Both the position numbers and the translations under genes were made by a program. From the NCBI GenBank assembly GCA_902463905.1, contig CABQHF010000043.1, positions 1 to 12,155 of the forward strand: a stretch of 12,155 nt of DNA. The letters are read 5' to 3'. The DNA is from an uncultured Faecalibacterium sp. Its GTDB lineage: Bacteria; Bacillota; Clostridia; Oscillospirales; Ruminococcaceae. Positions 5,851 to 12,155 of the stretch are shown here, piece after piece. The notes beneath the pieces are model-generated. The model was not told the origin of the DNA. It made no database searches and worked only from the letters and a program-made list of their open reading frames with translations. How positions within the stretch are numbered: position 1 is the stretch's first letter; every line of letters begins with the position of its first letter.

Positions 5851-8800
5851 TTACTTGCTTTCCTGCGGTTTGTCCTTGCCATTCAGGATTTCCGCCATTG
5901 CCTTGAGGATGCTCTGCAGCAGTTCCAACGGCTTTTCGTCAGGGTGCAGGGTGACCGAAAGGTAAGGCTTTGAGCCTGCACCGGCGGTGACGCGGCCGTT
6001 GAAGGCCACCAGCAGGCCCCGGATCATGGGCACATCCAGGTGTTCCAGATTCAGCACGATGGTGTCCTTCTTCTGGGTCACCTCGTATACGCCCACGGCG
6101 GTGGCCTGCACCCGCACCAGCGAAACGTTCACCAGGTCGCTCACCGAGGGCGGCGGGTCACCGTAGCGGTCGATGAGCTCGTCCAGCACGTCGGCGGCGT
6201 CCTCCGGGGTCTGGATGGCGGCAATGCGCTTGTAGGCTTCGATGCGGCCCGGCCCGTCGGCGATGTATTTCTCCGGGATGTAGGCGTCCACCCGCAGGTC
6301 CACCAGGCATTCGCTCTTGTCGCGCTGCACCGGCTCGCCCTTGGCGCGGGCGATGGCCTGCCCCAGCATCTTGACATAGAGGTCGTAGCCCACGGCCTCC
6401 ATGTGGCCGTGCTGGCTGTGGCCCAGCAGGCTGCCGGCACCGCGGATCTGCAGATCGCGCATGGCGATGCGGAAGCCGGAACCGAAGGCGGTGAACTCCC
6501 GGATGGCAGAAAGGCGCTTCTGGGCAATGTCCGAGAGGGTCTTGTCCCGCCGGAAGGTGAAGTAGGCGTAGGCCTTGCGGCCGCTGCGGCCCACCCGACC
6601 TCGGATCTGGTACAGCTGAGCCAGACCCATGCGGTCGGCGTCCTCAATGATGAGGGTATTGCAGTTGCGCACGTCGATGCCGGTCTCGATCAGGGTAGTG
6701 CACACCAGGATGTCGATCTCACCGTTCAGCAGGTGCTGCCACACGGGGTTCAGCTCTTCCTCGGTCATCTTGCCGTGGGCAATGCCCACCCGGGCACCGG
6801 GCACCATCTGGCTCACATGGGCGGCACAGGCCTCGATGTTGTCCACCCGGTTGTGCAGGTAATACACCTGCCCGCCCCGGGCCAGCTCCTTTTTCATGGC
6901 CTCGGCCAGGATCACGTCGTTGTACTCCAGCACAAAAGTCTCCACGGGCTGGCGCTCAATGGGCGGCTGCTCGATGGTGGAAAGGTCCCGGATGCCGCTC
7001 ATGGCCATGTTCAGGGTGCGGGGGATGGGGGTGGCCGACAGGGTGAGCATGTCCACCCCGATGAAGTTCTCCTTGAGCTTTTCCTTGTGCTTGACGCCGA
7101 AGCGCTGTTCCTCGTCGATGATCACAAGGCCCAGATCGTGGAACCGCACATCCTTGGACAGCAGCCGATGGGTGCCCACCACGATATCCACGCTGCCGGA
7201 CTGCAGGCCCCGCAGGGTCTCCTTCTGCTGCTTGGCGGTGCGGAAGCGGGACATCATCTCCACCTTCACGGGGAAGGCCTCCATGCGGGAAAGGATGGTG
7301 TTGTAGTGCTGCCAGGCCAGCAGGGTGGTGGGGGCCAGAATGGCGCACTGCTTACCGCCCATCACGCACTTGAAGGCGGCCCGCAGGGCTACTTCGGTCT
7401 TGCCCACGCCCACGTCGCCGCAGAGCAGCCGGTCCATGGGGTAACCCTTTTCCATGTCCTGTTTGATCTCGGCGGTGGCGTTGAGCTGATCATCCGTTTC
7501 GTCGTAGTCGAAACGGGTCTCAAAGTCCCGCTGCCAGTCGCCGTCGGGCGGGAAGGCGTAGCCGGTGGCCTGCCGACGGCGGGCATACAGCTCGATGAGC
7601 TCCTGCGCCATCTCCTCGGTGGCCTTTTTGACCTTGGCACGGGTGCGCTGCCACTCGGCACCGCCCAGCTTTGCCAGCTTGACCTTCTCCTCATCGCCGG
7701 GGGCGGTGTAGCGGCTCAGCAGGTCCAGCTGGGTGACGGGCACATACAGCACGTCCGAGCCGGAATACTGCACCTTGAGGTAATCCTTGATGGCACCCTG
7801 CACTTCCAGCCGCTGGATGCCCGCATACATGCCGATGCCGTGGCTCTGGTGCACCACATAGTCGCCGGGTTTGATGTCAGAGAGGCTGGACAGGGCGTTC
7901 TTGTTCTTTTTGCGCTTTTTGGTCTCGGCGGTGGTCTCTTCGTCCAGACCATGGCGGCGGGAGGAGATCACGGCCGCGTGGGCGAACGGGAAAGTGCACC
8001 CGGCGGTCAGATGACCCGGCAGTACCTGGATGATGCCCTTGGTGGGGCGCACATCCCGGCTCATGCTCACCGAGTAGCCCTTGTCGGCCAGGTCACGGGT
8101 GAGGGCGGCGGCACCCTTGGGGGTGCCGGAGAACAGGGTGATGGCGTACCCCTGGGCAATGAGCGGATCCAGATCCTCCCGCAGGGAGGCGAGATCGCCG
8201 TTCCAGTTGGGGGCCGCAAAGGCCTCGGCATTGATGAGGTCTTTCAGTTTGAACTCGTTCATGCCGCGCAGAAAGTTCTCGCACAGCAGGGTGCTCTGCT
8301 TCTGGGCGGCGATGACCAGATCGTCCATGGTCTGGTACAGCACATCCAGCCCGGGGCAGAGCACGCCCTCTTCCAGCAGGCCGGTCAGCTCCTCGCTGCG
8401 GCGGAACTCGGTGGCCTTCTGGGCATCGCGGATGCCGCCCACCTCGTCCAGAATGAACAGGGGCGCGTCCAGATGATCCAGCAGGGTGGCCGGTTCCGGG
8501 TAGCGGATGCCGTAATACTTGTCCATGGCTTCCGGCATCAGGCCGGAGTCCAGCTGGGAGAGATCCGCTTCTGTGGCCTTTTCCAGCGCGGTGCGGTGCT
8601 TGCCGCGGGCTTTTTTCACGGCGGTGCGCAGAGCCTCGGCGGTCTCTTCGGTGCTGCCGAACAGCACCTCGCGGGCAGGGGAGAGATAGATCTTTTCCAG
8701 TGCGCCGTCCCGCCGCTGGGTCAGCAGGTCAAAGGAGGCCATGGAGTCGATCTCATCGTCCCAGTATTCCACGCGGGCTGGCTGGCGCATATCCGGGGCA

Positions 8801-9336
8801 TAGATGTCCACGATATCGCCGCGCACGCTGAACTGGCCGGGACCGTCTACCTGGCTGCGCCGCACATACCCGGCGGCAAACAGCCGGGCCACCAGCGCTT
8901 CGCGGTTGTACACCATGCCGGGCTTGAGGGTGAGGGTGTTTTTCAGAAATTCCTCCCGGGGCACCGTGTACTGCAACAGGGCTTCGGCAGGGACGCACAC
9001 GGCCTGCAGCCGCCCGCCCGCCAATGCACCCAGCACCGAAAGGCGGCGATACTCGTATTCGCGCCCGGCACCCTCCACCGGGCGCAGCATGAAGTCCCGG
9101 GGCGGGAACACCGCCGCGGCAAGGCCCAGCGCCTTGAGGTCATCTGCAAAGTGGGTGGCCTCGGCTTCGCCCGGGGTCACGATGCAGAGCACCCGGCCCA
9201 GGTCCTTCTGCAAAGCGGCATACAGCAGGGCCCGGCCTGCCGGGGGCAGACCGAACAGCGCTGCCGGGCCGGGCTTTGCAAAGCTGGCCGCGATCTTCTG
9301 GTATTCCTGGGTCGCTTTCAACAGGGCTTCGTACAT
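5851..9336 (-). CDS. mfd: Transcription-repair coupling factor Mfd
   Basis: Mfd is an ATP-driven DNA translocase that removes RNA polymerase stalled at lesions and recruits the UvrABC excision machinery. At 1161 residues it is of normal family length. The UvrB-like N-terminal module (about 1-450) includes FPPRDFMLRPVEGAGREYEY. The RNA-polymerase interacting domain follows from about 488 (GDYVVHQSHGIGMYAG, then YVPVTQLDLLSRY). The helicase motor has Walker A GDVGVGKTE with K646, motif II DEEQRFG (741-747), motif III SATPIPRTLN (767-776) and QIRGRVGRSGR (about 912-922), then the C-terminal D7 domain. The ATG is preceded by AGGAGG at 6 bases (plus 9343-9348), an excellent site. It lies downstream of pth, as in Bacillus and Clostridia. 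I found no convincing promoter between them, so it may depend on pth transcription. The frame is intact. Confidence 0.97.
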   Translation of the reverse strand: MYEALLKATQEYQKIAASFAKPGPAALFGLPPAGRALLYAALQKDLGRVLCIVTPGEAEATHFADDLKALGLAAAVFPPRDFMLRPVEGAGREYEYRRLSVLGALAGGRLQAVCVPAEALLQYTVPREEFLKNTLTLKPGMVYNREALVARLFAAGYVRRSQVDGPGQFSVRGDIVDIYAPDMRQPARVEYWDDEIDSMASFDLLTQRRDGALEKIYLSPAREVLFGSTEETAEALRTAVKKARGKHRTALEKATEADLSQLDSGLMPEAMDKYYGIRYPEPATLLDHLDAPLFILDEVGGIRDAQKATEFRRSEELTGLLEEGVLCPGLDVLYQTMDDLVIAAQKQSTLLCENFLRGMNEFKLKDLINAEAFAAPNWNGDLASLREDLDPLIAQGYAITLFSGTPKGAAALTRDLADKGYSVSMSRDVRPTKGIIQVLPGHLTAGCTFPFAHAAVISSRRHGLDEETTAETKKRKKNKNALSSLSDIKPGDYVVHQSHGIGMYAGIQRLEVQGAIKDYLKVQYSGSDVLYVPVTQLDLLSRYTAPGDEEKVKLAKLGGAEWQRTRAKVKKATEEMAQELIELYARRRQATGYAFPPDGDWQRDFETRFDYDETDDQLNATAEIKQDMEKGYPMDRLLCGDVGVGKTEVALRAAFKCVMGGKQCAILAPTTLLAWQHYNTILSRMEAFPVKVEMMSRFRTAKQQKETLRGLQSGSVDIVVGTHRLLSKDVRFHDLGLVIIDEEQRFGVKHKEKLKENFIGVDMLTLSATPIPRTLNMAMSGIRDLSTIEQPPIERQPVETFVLEYNDVILAEAMKKELARGGQVYYLHNRVDNIEACAAHVSQMVPGARVGIAHGKMTEEELNPVWQHLLNGEIDILVCTTLIETGIDVRNCNTLIIEDADRMGLAQLYQIRGRVGRSGRKAYAYFTFRRDKTLSDIAQKRLSAIREFTAFGSGFRIAMRDLQIRGAGSLLGHSQHGHMEAVGYDLYVKMLGQAIARAKGEPVQRDKSECLVDLRVDAYIPEKYIADGPGRIEAYKRIAAIQTPEDAADVLDELIDRYGDPPPSVSDLVNVSLVRVQATAVGVYEVTQKKDTIVLNLEHLDVPMIRGLLVAFNGRVTAGAGSKPYLSVTLHPDEKPLELLQSILKAMAEILNGKDKPQESK

Positions 9337-9411
9337 GGAAAACCTCCTTTCCTGTTGGGATGACCATTTGAAATTGCCGCCGCATTCGCTTTGGCAATGG
9401 CAGAGGAATGA

Positions 9412-9590
9412 TTATTTTTATTTGCAGCAGAGAAAAGCCTGCGGGCTTTTCTCTGCTGCTTTTTCACGAGGGGGGTGTGACGTCAAAATGCATCAAAGAA
9501 CATAAATGCAGTTCGCCAGTGCTGCCCCACTCGGTGAAAATGTGTTTGGAGCGGCCCGCAGGCCGCGACAAACACGAACAATAAAAATAA
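9412..9590. repeat. Hairpin-rich intergenic segment bounded by an AT-rich inverted repeat (pth-mfd gap)
   Basis: The 307-base gap between pth and mfd has no gene I can support. An 11-bp inverted repeat, TTATTTTTATT (9412-9422) and AATAAAAATAA (9580-9590), encloses two strong hairpins. The first is a perfect 16-bp stem at 9424-9439 with 9444-9459, followed on the plus strand by TTTTT. The second is GTGTTTG-GA-GCGGCC-CGCA-GGCCGC-GA-CAAACAC (9542-9575). The palindrome TGACGTCA is at 9478-9485. It may be a degenerate non-autonomous element or structured RNA; the AT-rich boundary repeat could be chance. Confidence 0.4.
9424..9464 (+). terminator. Orphan terminator-like hairpin, T run on the plus strand
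   Basis: GCAGCAGAGAAAAGCC (9424-9439), loop TGCG, GGCTTTTCTCTGCTGC (9444-9459), then five T's. It has the form of an intrinsic terminator on the plus strand, yet every gene from 4542 to 11659 is on the minus strand, so it has no partner gene. On the minus strand it lacks a T run. It could stop antisense transcripts into pth, end an unseen small RNA, or be part of a repeat. Confidence 0.5.
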
Positions 9591-9623
9591 AATTCCGCTG
9601 AAAATGCCCAGAGCGCAAGCGGA
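9591..9623 (-). terminator. Possible weak terminator after pth
   Basis: On the minus strand TCCGCT (plus 9618-9623) can pair with AGCGGA (plus 9594-9599) over an 18-base loop, followed by ATTTTATTTTTATT. The stem is only 6 bp, so termination may be partial and allow read-through into mfd. An alternative GCCC/GGGC pairing overlaps it. Confidence 0.35.
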
Positions 9624-9643
9624 GGGCAGTTTAAATGAGGTTC

Positions 9644-10222
9644 TTACCCGTTATACTTGCTCTGCGCCAGCCCCAGCTTGCCGTCCATGATGAGCTTGGC
9701 GGCAGCTTCGATGTCCGGGCAGCGGTCCGCCAGAGCCTTGGCGTCCTCGGGGGGGAATTTGCCCAGCACCCAATCCGCCAGGTCGTAGTCCGGGCGGGGC
9801 TTGGCTCCCACACCGATGCGGATGCGGGAGAAGCCGTCGCCGCCCAGCCGGGCGATGATACTCTTCAGGCCGTTGTGGCCGCCTGCCGAGCCGGAAGGCC
9901 GGATGCGCAGCTTGCCGGGGTTCTGGGTGATATCGTCGCACAGGACGATGACATGGTCGGCCGGGATCTTGAAAAAGCCCGCCAGCGGCGCGATGGAATC
10001 GCCGGAAAGGTTCATGTAGGTCAGGGGCTTCAGCAGCACCACCTTGTGGCTGTCCACTTCACCCTGGCCCCACAGGCCCTGGAATTTGGTCTTGCTCACG
10101 CTGATGCCCCATTTGCCGGACAGGTAGTCCAGCGCGGCAAAGCCCGCGTTGTGGCGTGTGCCGTCGTATTTGGCCTCGGGGTTGCCCAGGCCGGCGATCA
10201 GCCAGATATCGTTTGTGTTCAT
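9644..10222 (-). CDS. pth: Peptidyl-tRNA hydrolase
   Basis: Pth cleaves the ester bond of peptidyl-tRNAs that drop off the ribosome, recycling tRNA in the cytoplasm. The 192-residue length is normal. Key residues line up with the E. coli enzyme: N14 in GLGNP, catalytic H24 in TRHNAGF, N71 in TYMNLSG, D96 in CDDITQNPG and N117 in GGHNGLKSI. The ATG at 10222 gives the standard N-terminus before LIAGLGNP. Its Shine-Dalgarno is poor: AAAGG lies about 13 bases upstream across an A-rich stretch (TTAAACAAACAAC), so translation initiation may be modest. It has its own extended -10 promoter at 10273-10278. The following gene is mfd, a pairing conserved in Firmicutes. Confidence 0.97.
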   Translation of the reverse strand: MNTNDIWLIAGLGNPEAKYDGTRHNAGFAALDYLSGKWGISVSKTKFQGLWGQGEVDSHKVVLLKPLTYMNLSGDSIAPLAGFFKIPADHVIVLCDDITQNPGKLRIRPSGSAGGHNGLKSIIARLGGDGFSRIRIGVGAKPRPDYDLADWVLGKFPPEDAKALADRCPDIEAAAKLIMDGKLGLAQSKYNG

Positions 10223-10272
10223 GTTGTTTGTTTAACCTTTTCTCTGAAAAATAGAATGGGATGCAGCTATTC

Positions 10273-10281
10273 AGTATAACA
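10273..10281 (-). promoter_or_regulatory. Extended -10 promoter of pth
   Basis: On the minus strand the sequence reads TGTTATACT (plus 10273-10281), an extended -10 with TATACT 5/6 to consensus. No good -35 is present at 16-18 bases (TTTCTT at best), which is acceptable for extended -10 promoters. Transcription would start near 10266, leaving a leader of about 43 bases before pth. An alternating CGCGCGCG tract lies just upstream. Confidence 0.55.
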
Positions 10282-10323
10282 TACGCGCGCGAAAAAAGAA
10301 ACGGATTCCGGGTGAAAGAACCG

Positions 10324-10356
10324 AAAATGCCCCCGACCATACAGAGGCCGGAGGCA
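10324..10356 (-). terminator. Intrinsic terminator after the unknown anchored protein gene
   Basis: On the minus strand TGCCTCCGGCC (plus 10346-10356) pairs with GGTCGGGGGCA (plus 10328-10338) over 11 bp including two G-U pairs, with a 7-base loop and then TTTTC. It begins 8 bases after the stop codon and separates this pair of genes from pth. Confidence 0.75.
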
Positions 10357-10364
10357 GAAAATGC

Positions 10365-10868
10365 TTAGTTCAGGTTCAGCGTGAGGTCAGAGGCCTTCCA
10401 CGCGCCATCCTCTTTTACCATGGTGATGGTGCCGGTGACGCTGGCCGTGGTGGTTCCGTCGGCGGCCTGCAGGTCTGCAGAGAAATCATAGCAGTGGTCG
10501 GCACCGGAGCGCTTTTGCAGGGTGAGCCCCGCGGGCTGGCCGGAAAGCGAGGCAATGCGGGTGGGCAGACGGTTCGCAAGGAGCTTTTCCAGACACTGTT
10601 GCGTCATGCAATCCCCGAACTGTGCCTGATAGAAAGCCGCAAAGCCGCCGTCATCCACCTGTACAAGGCCCGGCTCGCTGGCGGTGTAGGAATCGTCCGC
10701 CGCCGGTTCCACGGCATCGGAGCTGGAAAGCAGCTGGGTCAGGATGGTCTGCGCCTGTTTCTCGGCAGGATCCCCGCGCAGGCGGGATGCCACAAAGAAC
10801 ACAGCGGCAACGGCCACGAAAAAGACGATCAGGCTCAAAGCCTGCTTGCGGAAAGTCTCAGACTTCAT
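10365..10868 (-). CDS. Membrane-anchored protein of unknown function
   Basis: I do not recognise this 167-residue protein. It has a short basic start and one hydrophobic helix (about 10-29, ALSLIVFFVAVAAVFFVASR) without a lipobox or obvious cleavage site, so it is probably a signal anchor with the rest outside the membrane. An acidic linker (50-65) leads to a compact domain with three cysteines (C87, C92, C126) and a C-terminal strand pattern VTGTITMVKEDGAWKASDLTLNL. That ending resembles the last strands of secreted NTF2-like domains, a weak suggestion only. The ATG has GGAGG 9 bases upstream (plus 10878-10882). It starts 32 bases after the GlmU-like stop with no terminator between them, so they are likely one operon. 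A terminator follows its stop. Confidence 0.75.
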   Translation of the reverse strand: MKSETFRKQALSLIVFFVAVAAVFFVASRLRGDPAEKQAQTILTQLLSSSDAVEPAADDSYTASEPGLVQVDDGGFAAFYQAQFGDCMTQQCLEKLLANRLPTRIASLSGQPAGLTLQKRSGADHCYDFSADLQAADGTTTASVTGTITMVKEDGAWKASDLTLNLN

Positions 10869-10900
10869 ACGAGTTGCCCTCCCGGAAGAAAATCAGATTA

Positions 10901-11659
10901 TCACTTATTCTGGTCGGCTTCCAGCTTCTGCTTCTTGGCGATGTAGGCTTCCATCTTCGGCTCGGCCCAGCCCTCCAGATTGGTCTGGCGCTCCCGGGCG
11001 ATGCCCAGCGCCTGTGCGGGCACATCCTTGGTGATGGTGCTGCCAGCGGCGGTGTAGGCGCCGTCGCCCACCTTGACCGGGGCCACAAGGTTGGTGTTGC
11101 AGCCGATGAAGCAGTAGTCCCCGATGGTGGTGCGGAACTTGTCCTTGCCGTCGTAGTTGCAGGTGACGGTGCCGCAGCCGAAGTTGCAGTACTTGCCCAC
11201 GTCGCTGTCGCCGATGTAGGTCAGGTGGCTCACCGTGTTGCCGCGGGCAAAGTTGGAATTCTTGGTCTCCACATAGGCACCCAGATGCACACCGTAATCG
11301 GTGACCGTGTTCACCCGCACATGGGTGAAGGGGCCGATGTTGTTGTGAGGGCCCAGGTGGCTGCCGTAGACCTGGCTGGCGTTGACGGTGGTGCCCTCGT
11401 CCACGATGCTGTCCTCGATGAGGGTGTTGGGGCCGATGATGCAGCCTGCCCCAATGATGGTATGGCCCCGCAGGATGGTGCCGGCCAGGATGACGGCACC
11501 CGGTGCGATCTGCACATCGGGGGCGATCTGCACGGTGCGGCTGTCGATGATCACGCCGTTGGCGATGTGCTGCAGCAGGATCGTTTCACGGGCGGCTTCG
11601 GCGGCGTCCAGACGGGTACGCGCTGCATCCAGTGCAGCGGAAGAAACACAATTTTCCAT
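10901..11659 (-). CDS. GlmU-type glucosamine-1-phosphate N-acetyltransferase domain, lacking the uridylyltransferase domain
   Basis: The 252-residue protein matches the C-terminal left-handed beta-helix half of GlmU, which acetylates glucosamine-1-phosphate with acetyl-CoA on the way to UDP-GlcNAc for the cell wall. Residues corresponding to E. coli R333, K351, H363, Y366, N377 and K392 are all present as R115, K133, H145, Y148, N159 and K174. The ending GIARERQTNLEGW also fits. It starts in the linker helix, at about E. coli residue 219, so the whole nucleotidyltransferase domain with its GxGTRM loop is missing, and no remnant lies upstream. The ATG has GGGAG 10 bases upstream. The intact beta-helix suggests a working acetyltransferase, with the uridylyl step done elsewhere. 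Location next to pth and mfd fits the glmU-prs-pth-mfd order of Firmicutes, here without prs. Confidence 0.85.
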   Translation of the reverse strand: MENCVSSAALDAARTRLDAAEAARETILLQHIANGVIIDSRTVQIAPDVQIAPGAVILAGTILRGHTIIGAGCIIGPNTLIEDSIVDEGTTVNASQVYGSHLGPHNNIGPFTHVRVNTVTDYGVHLGAYVETKNSNFARGNTVSHLTYIGDSDVGKYCNFGCGTVTCNYDGKDKFRTTIGDYCFIGCNTNLVAPVKVGDGAYTAAGSTITKDVPAQALGIARERQTNLEGWAEPKMEAYIAKKQKLEADQNK

Positions 11660-11665
11660 GGTTCA

Positions 11666-11737
11666 GGAGCTCCCTTCCGGTACGGCTCCCACGGGACGAT
11701 GCGGCCCGGTGCACCCGGATGCGGATGCAGCAGGAGC
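11666..11737 (-). promoter_or_regulatory. Structured GC-rich leader of the GlmU-like gene
   Basis: On the minus strand three complementary blocks precede the start codon: GCTCC (plus 11733-11737), GGGAGC (11685-11690) and GGGAGCTCC (11666-11674), whose GGGAG is the apparent Shine-Dalgarno. GCTCC can pair with either of the other blocks, and CTCC beside the Shine-Dalgarno can also mask it. These pairings exclude one another, as expected of a leader that opens or closes its ribosome site. This is inferred from pairing only; no known riboswitch class was recognised. Confidence 0.3.
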
Positions 11738-11846
11738 TTTGTACCGACAAAAAGAATGTTTGAAGTTTCAGGGATAGAAAGTTGTATCCAACAGGCGAAG
11801 AAATCGCGTCAAATAAAGAAAAACCTCTCGAACTTTCTCCCATTTT

Positions 11847-11875
11847 ATATTACCGGAAAACTTGGTAAAATTCAA
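11847..11875 (-). promoter_or_regulatory. Probable promoter of the GlmU-like gene
   Basis: On the minus strand TTGAAT (plus 11870-11875), a 17-base spacer and TAATAT (plus 11847-11852) form a reasonable sigma-A promoter in AT-rich DNA. The start near 11840 gives a leader of about 180 bases. A second candidate, TTGACG (plus 11807-11812), has only poor -10 partners. Confidence 0.4.
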
Positions 11876-11939
11876 GGGATTTGCATAAAAAATATCAAAC
11901 AAATTCGGGATTTTGCATGGTGGAAAGCAGTGAGATTTC

Positions 11940-11948
11940 TGGTATAAT
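11940..11948 (+). promoter_or_regulatory. Extended -10 promoter of ppdK
   Basis: TGGTATAAT (11940-11948) is a perfect TATAAT with an extended TG. No good -35 lies at 16-18 bases; TTGCAT (11913-11918) is 24 bases away. Transcription would begin near 11955 and give a leader of about 100 bases. It is divergent from the GlmU-like promoter. The AT-rich interval 11800-11940 between the two shows no gene. Confidence 0.7.
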
Positions 11949-12000
11949 AGTTTAGCATTCACGAAACAATGTTCATCGCCTATTGAGACAAAGGTATACG

Positions 12001-12048
12001 ATGAGACGGACGGGCCCTTCCGGCACGGCCGTGAACTATGGGAGGTAA
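12001..12048 (+). CDS. Possible 15-residue leader peptide upstream of ppdK
   Basis: The short frame encodes MRRTGPSGTAVNYGR. Its ATG has AAAGG 6 bases upstream (11990-11994), and its TAA (12046-12048) directly abuts the GGGAGG (12040-12045) that serves ppdK, 7 bases before the ppdK ATG. Translation would cross the hairpin ACGG-G-CC / GGCCGT (about 12010-12031), so ribosomes could open it and couple to ppdK. It may instead be chance within a structured leader; there is no run of a single regulatory codon. Confidence 0.35.
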   Translation: MRRTGPSGTAVNYGR

Positions 12049-12055
12049 ACAACGC

Positions 12056-12155
12056 ATGAGCAAAAAGTATCTGTACTACTTCAGCGAAGGCAACGATGCT
12101 TTCGGCGGCGACAAGGTCACCATGAAGAATACTCTGGGCGGCAAGGGCGCCGGTC
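12056..12155 (+). CDS. ppdK: Pyruvate,phosphate dikinase, 5' end (partial)
   Basis: PPDK interconverts pyruvate, ATP and phosphate with phosphoenolpyruvate, AMP and pyrophosphate in the cytoplasm; in anaerobes it serves glycolysis or gluconeogenesis. Only the first 33 codons are in the window. MSKKYLYYFSEGN followed by MKNTLGGKGAG matches the N-terminus of the family (usually YxFxEGxxxMxxLLGGKGANLAEM), the beginning of the nucleotide-binding domain. Between these motifs lies DAFGGDKVT, slightly longer than in many homologues. The ATG has GGGAGG 10 bases upstream. It is divergent from the GlmU-like gene and has an extended -10 promoter and a leader of about 100 bases. Confidence 0.88.
   Translation, partial: MSKKYLYYFSEGNDAFGGDKVTMKNTLGGKGAG

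Noticed and set aside
6040..9363. A 1107-codon open frame on the plus strand opposite mfd
   Set aside because: It is a GC-rich antisense shadow: Mfd on the other strand has every family motif, and the frame has low-complexity G/H/V/L/Q composition with no recognisable motif.
9478..9485. Palindrome TGACGTCA in the pth-mfd gap
   Set aside because: A single 8-bp palindrome is expected by chance often enough and no bacterial operator is implied.
11692..11717. T-box-like sequence in the GlmU-like leader (minus strand GGGTGCACCG ... CGTCCCG)
   Set aside because: It resembles the T-box antiterminator, but the essential UGGN bulge that pairs with tRNA is missing, there is no stem I or terminator alternative, and the downstream gene is not a usual T-box target.
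11781..11812. Second promoter for the GlmU-like gene: TTGACG with GATACA or TACAAC
   Set aside because: Spacing of 18-20 bases and poor -10 matches make it weaker than the candidate at 11847-11875.
11969..11986. Five-codon frame MFIAY in the ppdK leader
   Set aside because: It has no Shine-Dalgarno and is too short to support.
11768..12052. A 94-codon open frame on the minus strand in the divergent intergenic region
   Set aside because: It crosses both promoters and AT-rich non-coding sequence, and shows no Shine-Dalgarno or recognisable domain.

Overview
The window looks like chromosomal DNA of a GC-rich gut Clostridia member, most plausibly Faecalibacterium or a close Oscillospiraceae relative. 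This is inferred from the minimal TatA-TatC pair, the GlmU / Pth / Mfd / PrsA-like gene order typical of Firmicutes, a pyruvate,phosphate dikinase, GC-rich codon use with AT-rich promoters, and a palindromic CTCTCCC-AAA-GGGAGAG element of a kind I associate with these genomes. I could not run a taxonomic search. No rRNA, tRNA, CRISPR array, transposase or phage gene is visible. Left part (1-4468, plus strand): the 3' end of tatA, then tatC with a terminator; an isolated glycoside hydrolase family 2 enzyme with its own promoter and a strong terminator; and a citrate synthase with its own promoter. A bidirectional terminator (4489-4524) separates these from the next block. Middle and right part (4542-11659, minus strand, transcribed right to left): a GlmU-type acetyltransferase lacking the N-terminal uridylyltransferase domain; a membrane-anchored protein of unknown function; a terminator; then a new promoter followed by peptidyl-tRNA hydrolase (pth), the transcription-repair coupling factor (mfd) and a SurA/PrsA-like lipoprotein. 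The two larger gaps in this block hold repeat-like palindromic DNA: a hairpin-rich segment between pth and mfd (9337-9643) and a MITE-like element between mfd and the lipoprotein gene (about 5700-5839). Right end (11660-12155): an AT-rich divergent promoter region. It drives the GlmU-like gene leftwards through a predicted leader of about 180 nt, and ppdK (pyruvate,phosphate dikinase, cut by the window edge) rightwards. The ppdK leader carries a possible 15-codon leader peptide whose stop codon lies directly behind the ppdK Shine-Dalgarno. The genes are mostly housekeeping: protein export and folding, cell-wall precursor synthesis, translation and DNA-repair quality control, and central carbon metabolism. 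I see no new multi-gene system. The best leads are the one-domain GlmU, the ppdK leader ORF, the palindromic elements and the unidentified anchored protein.
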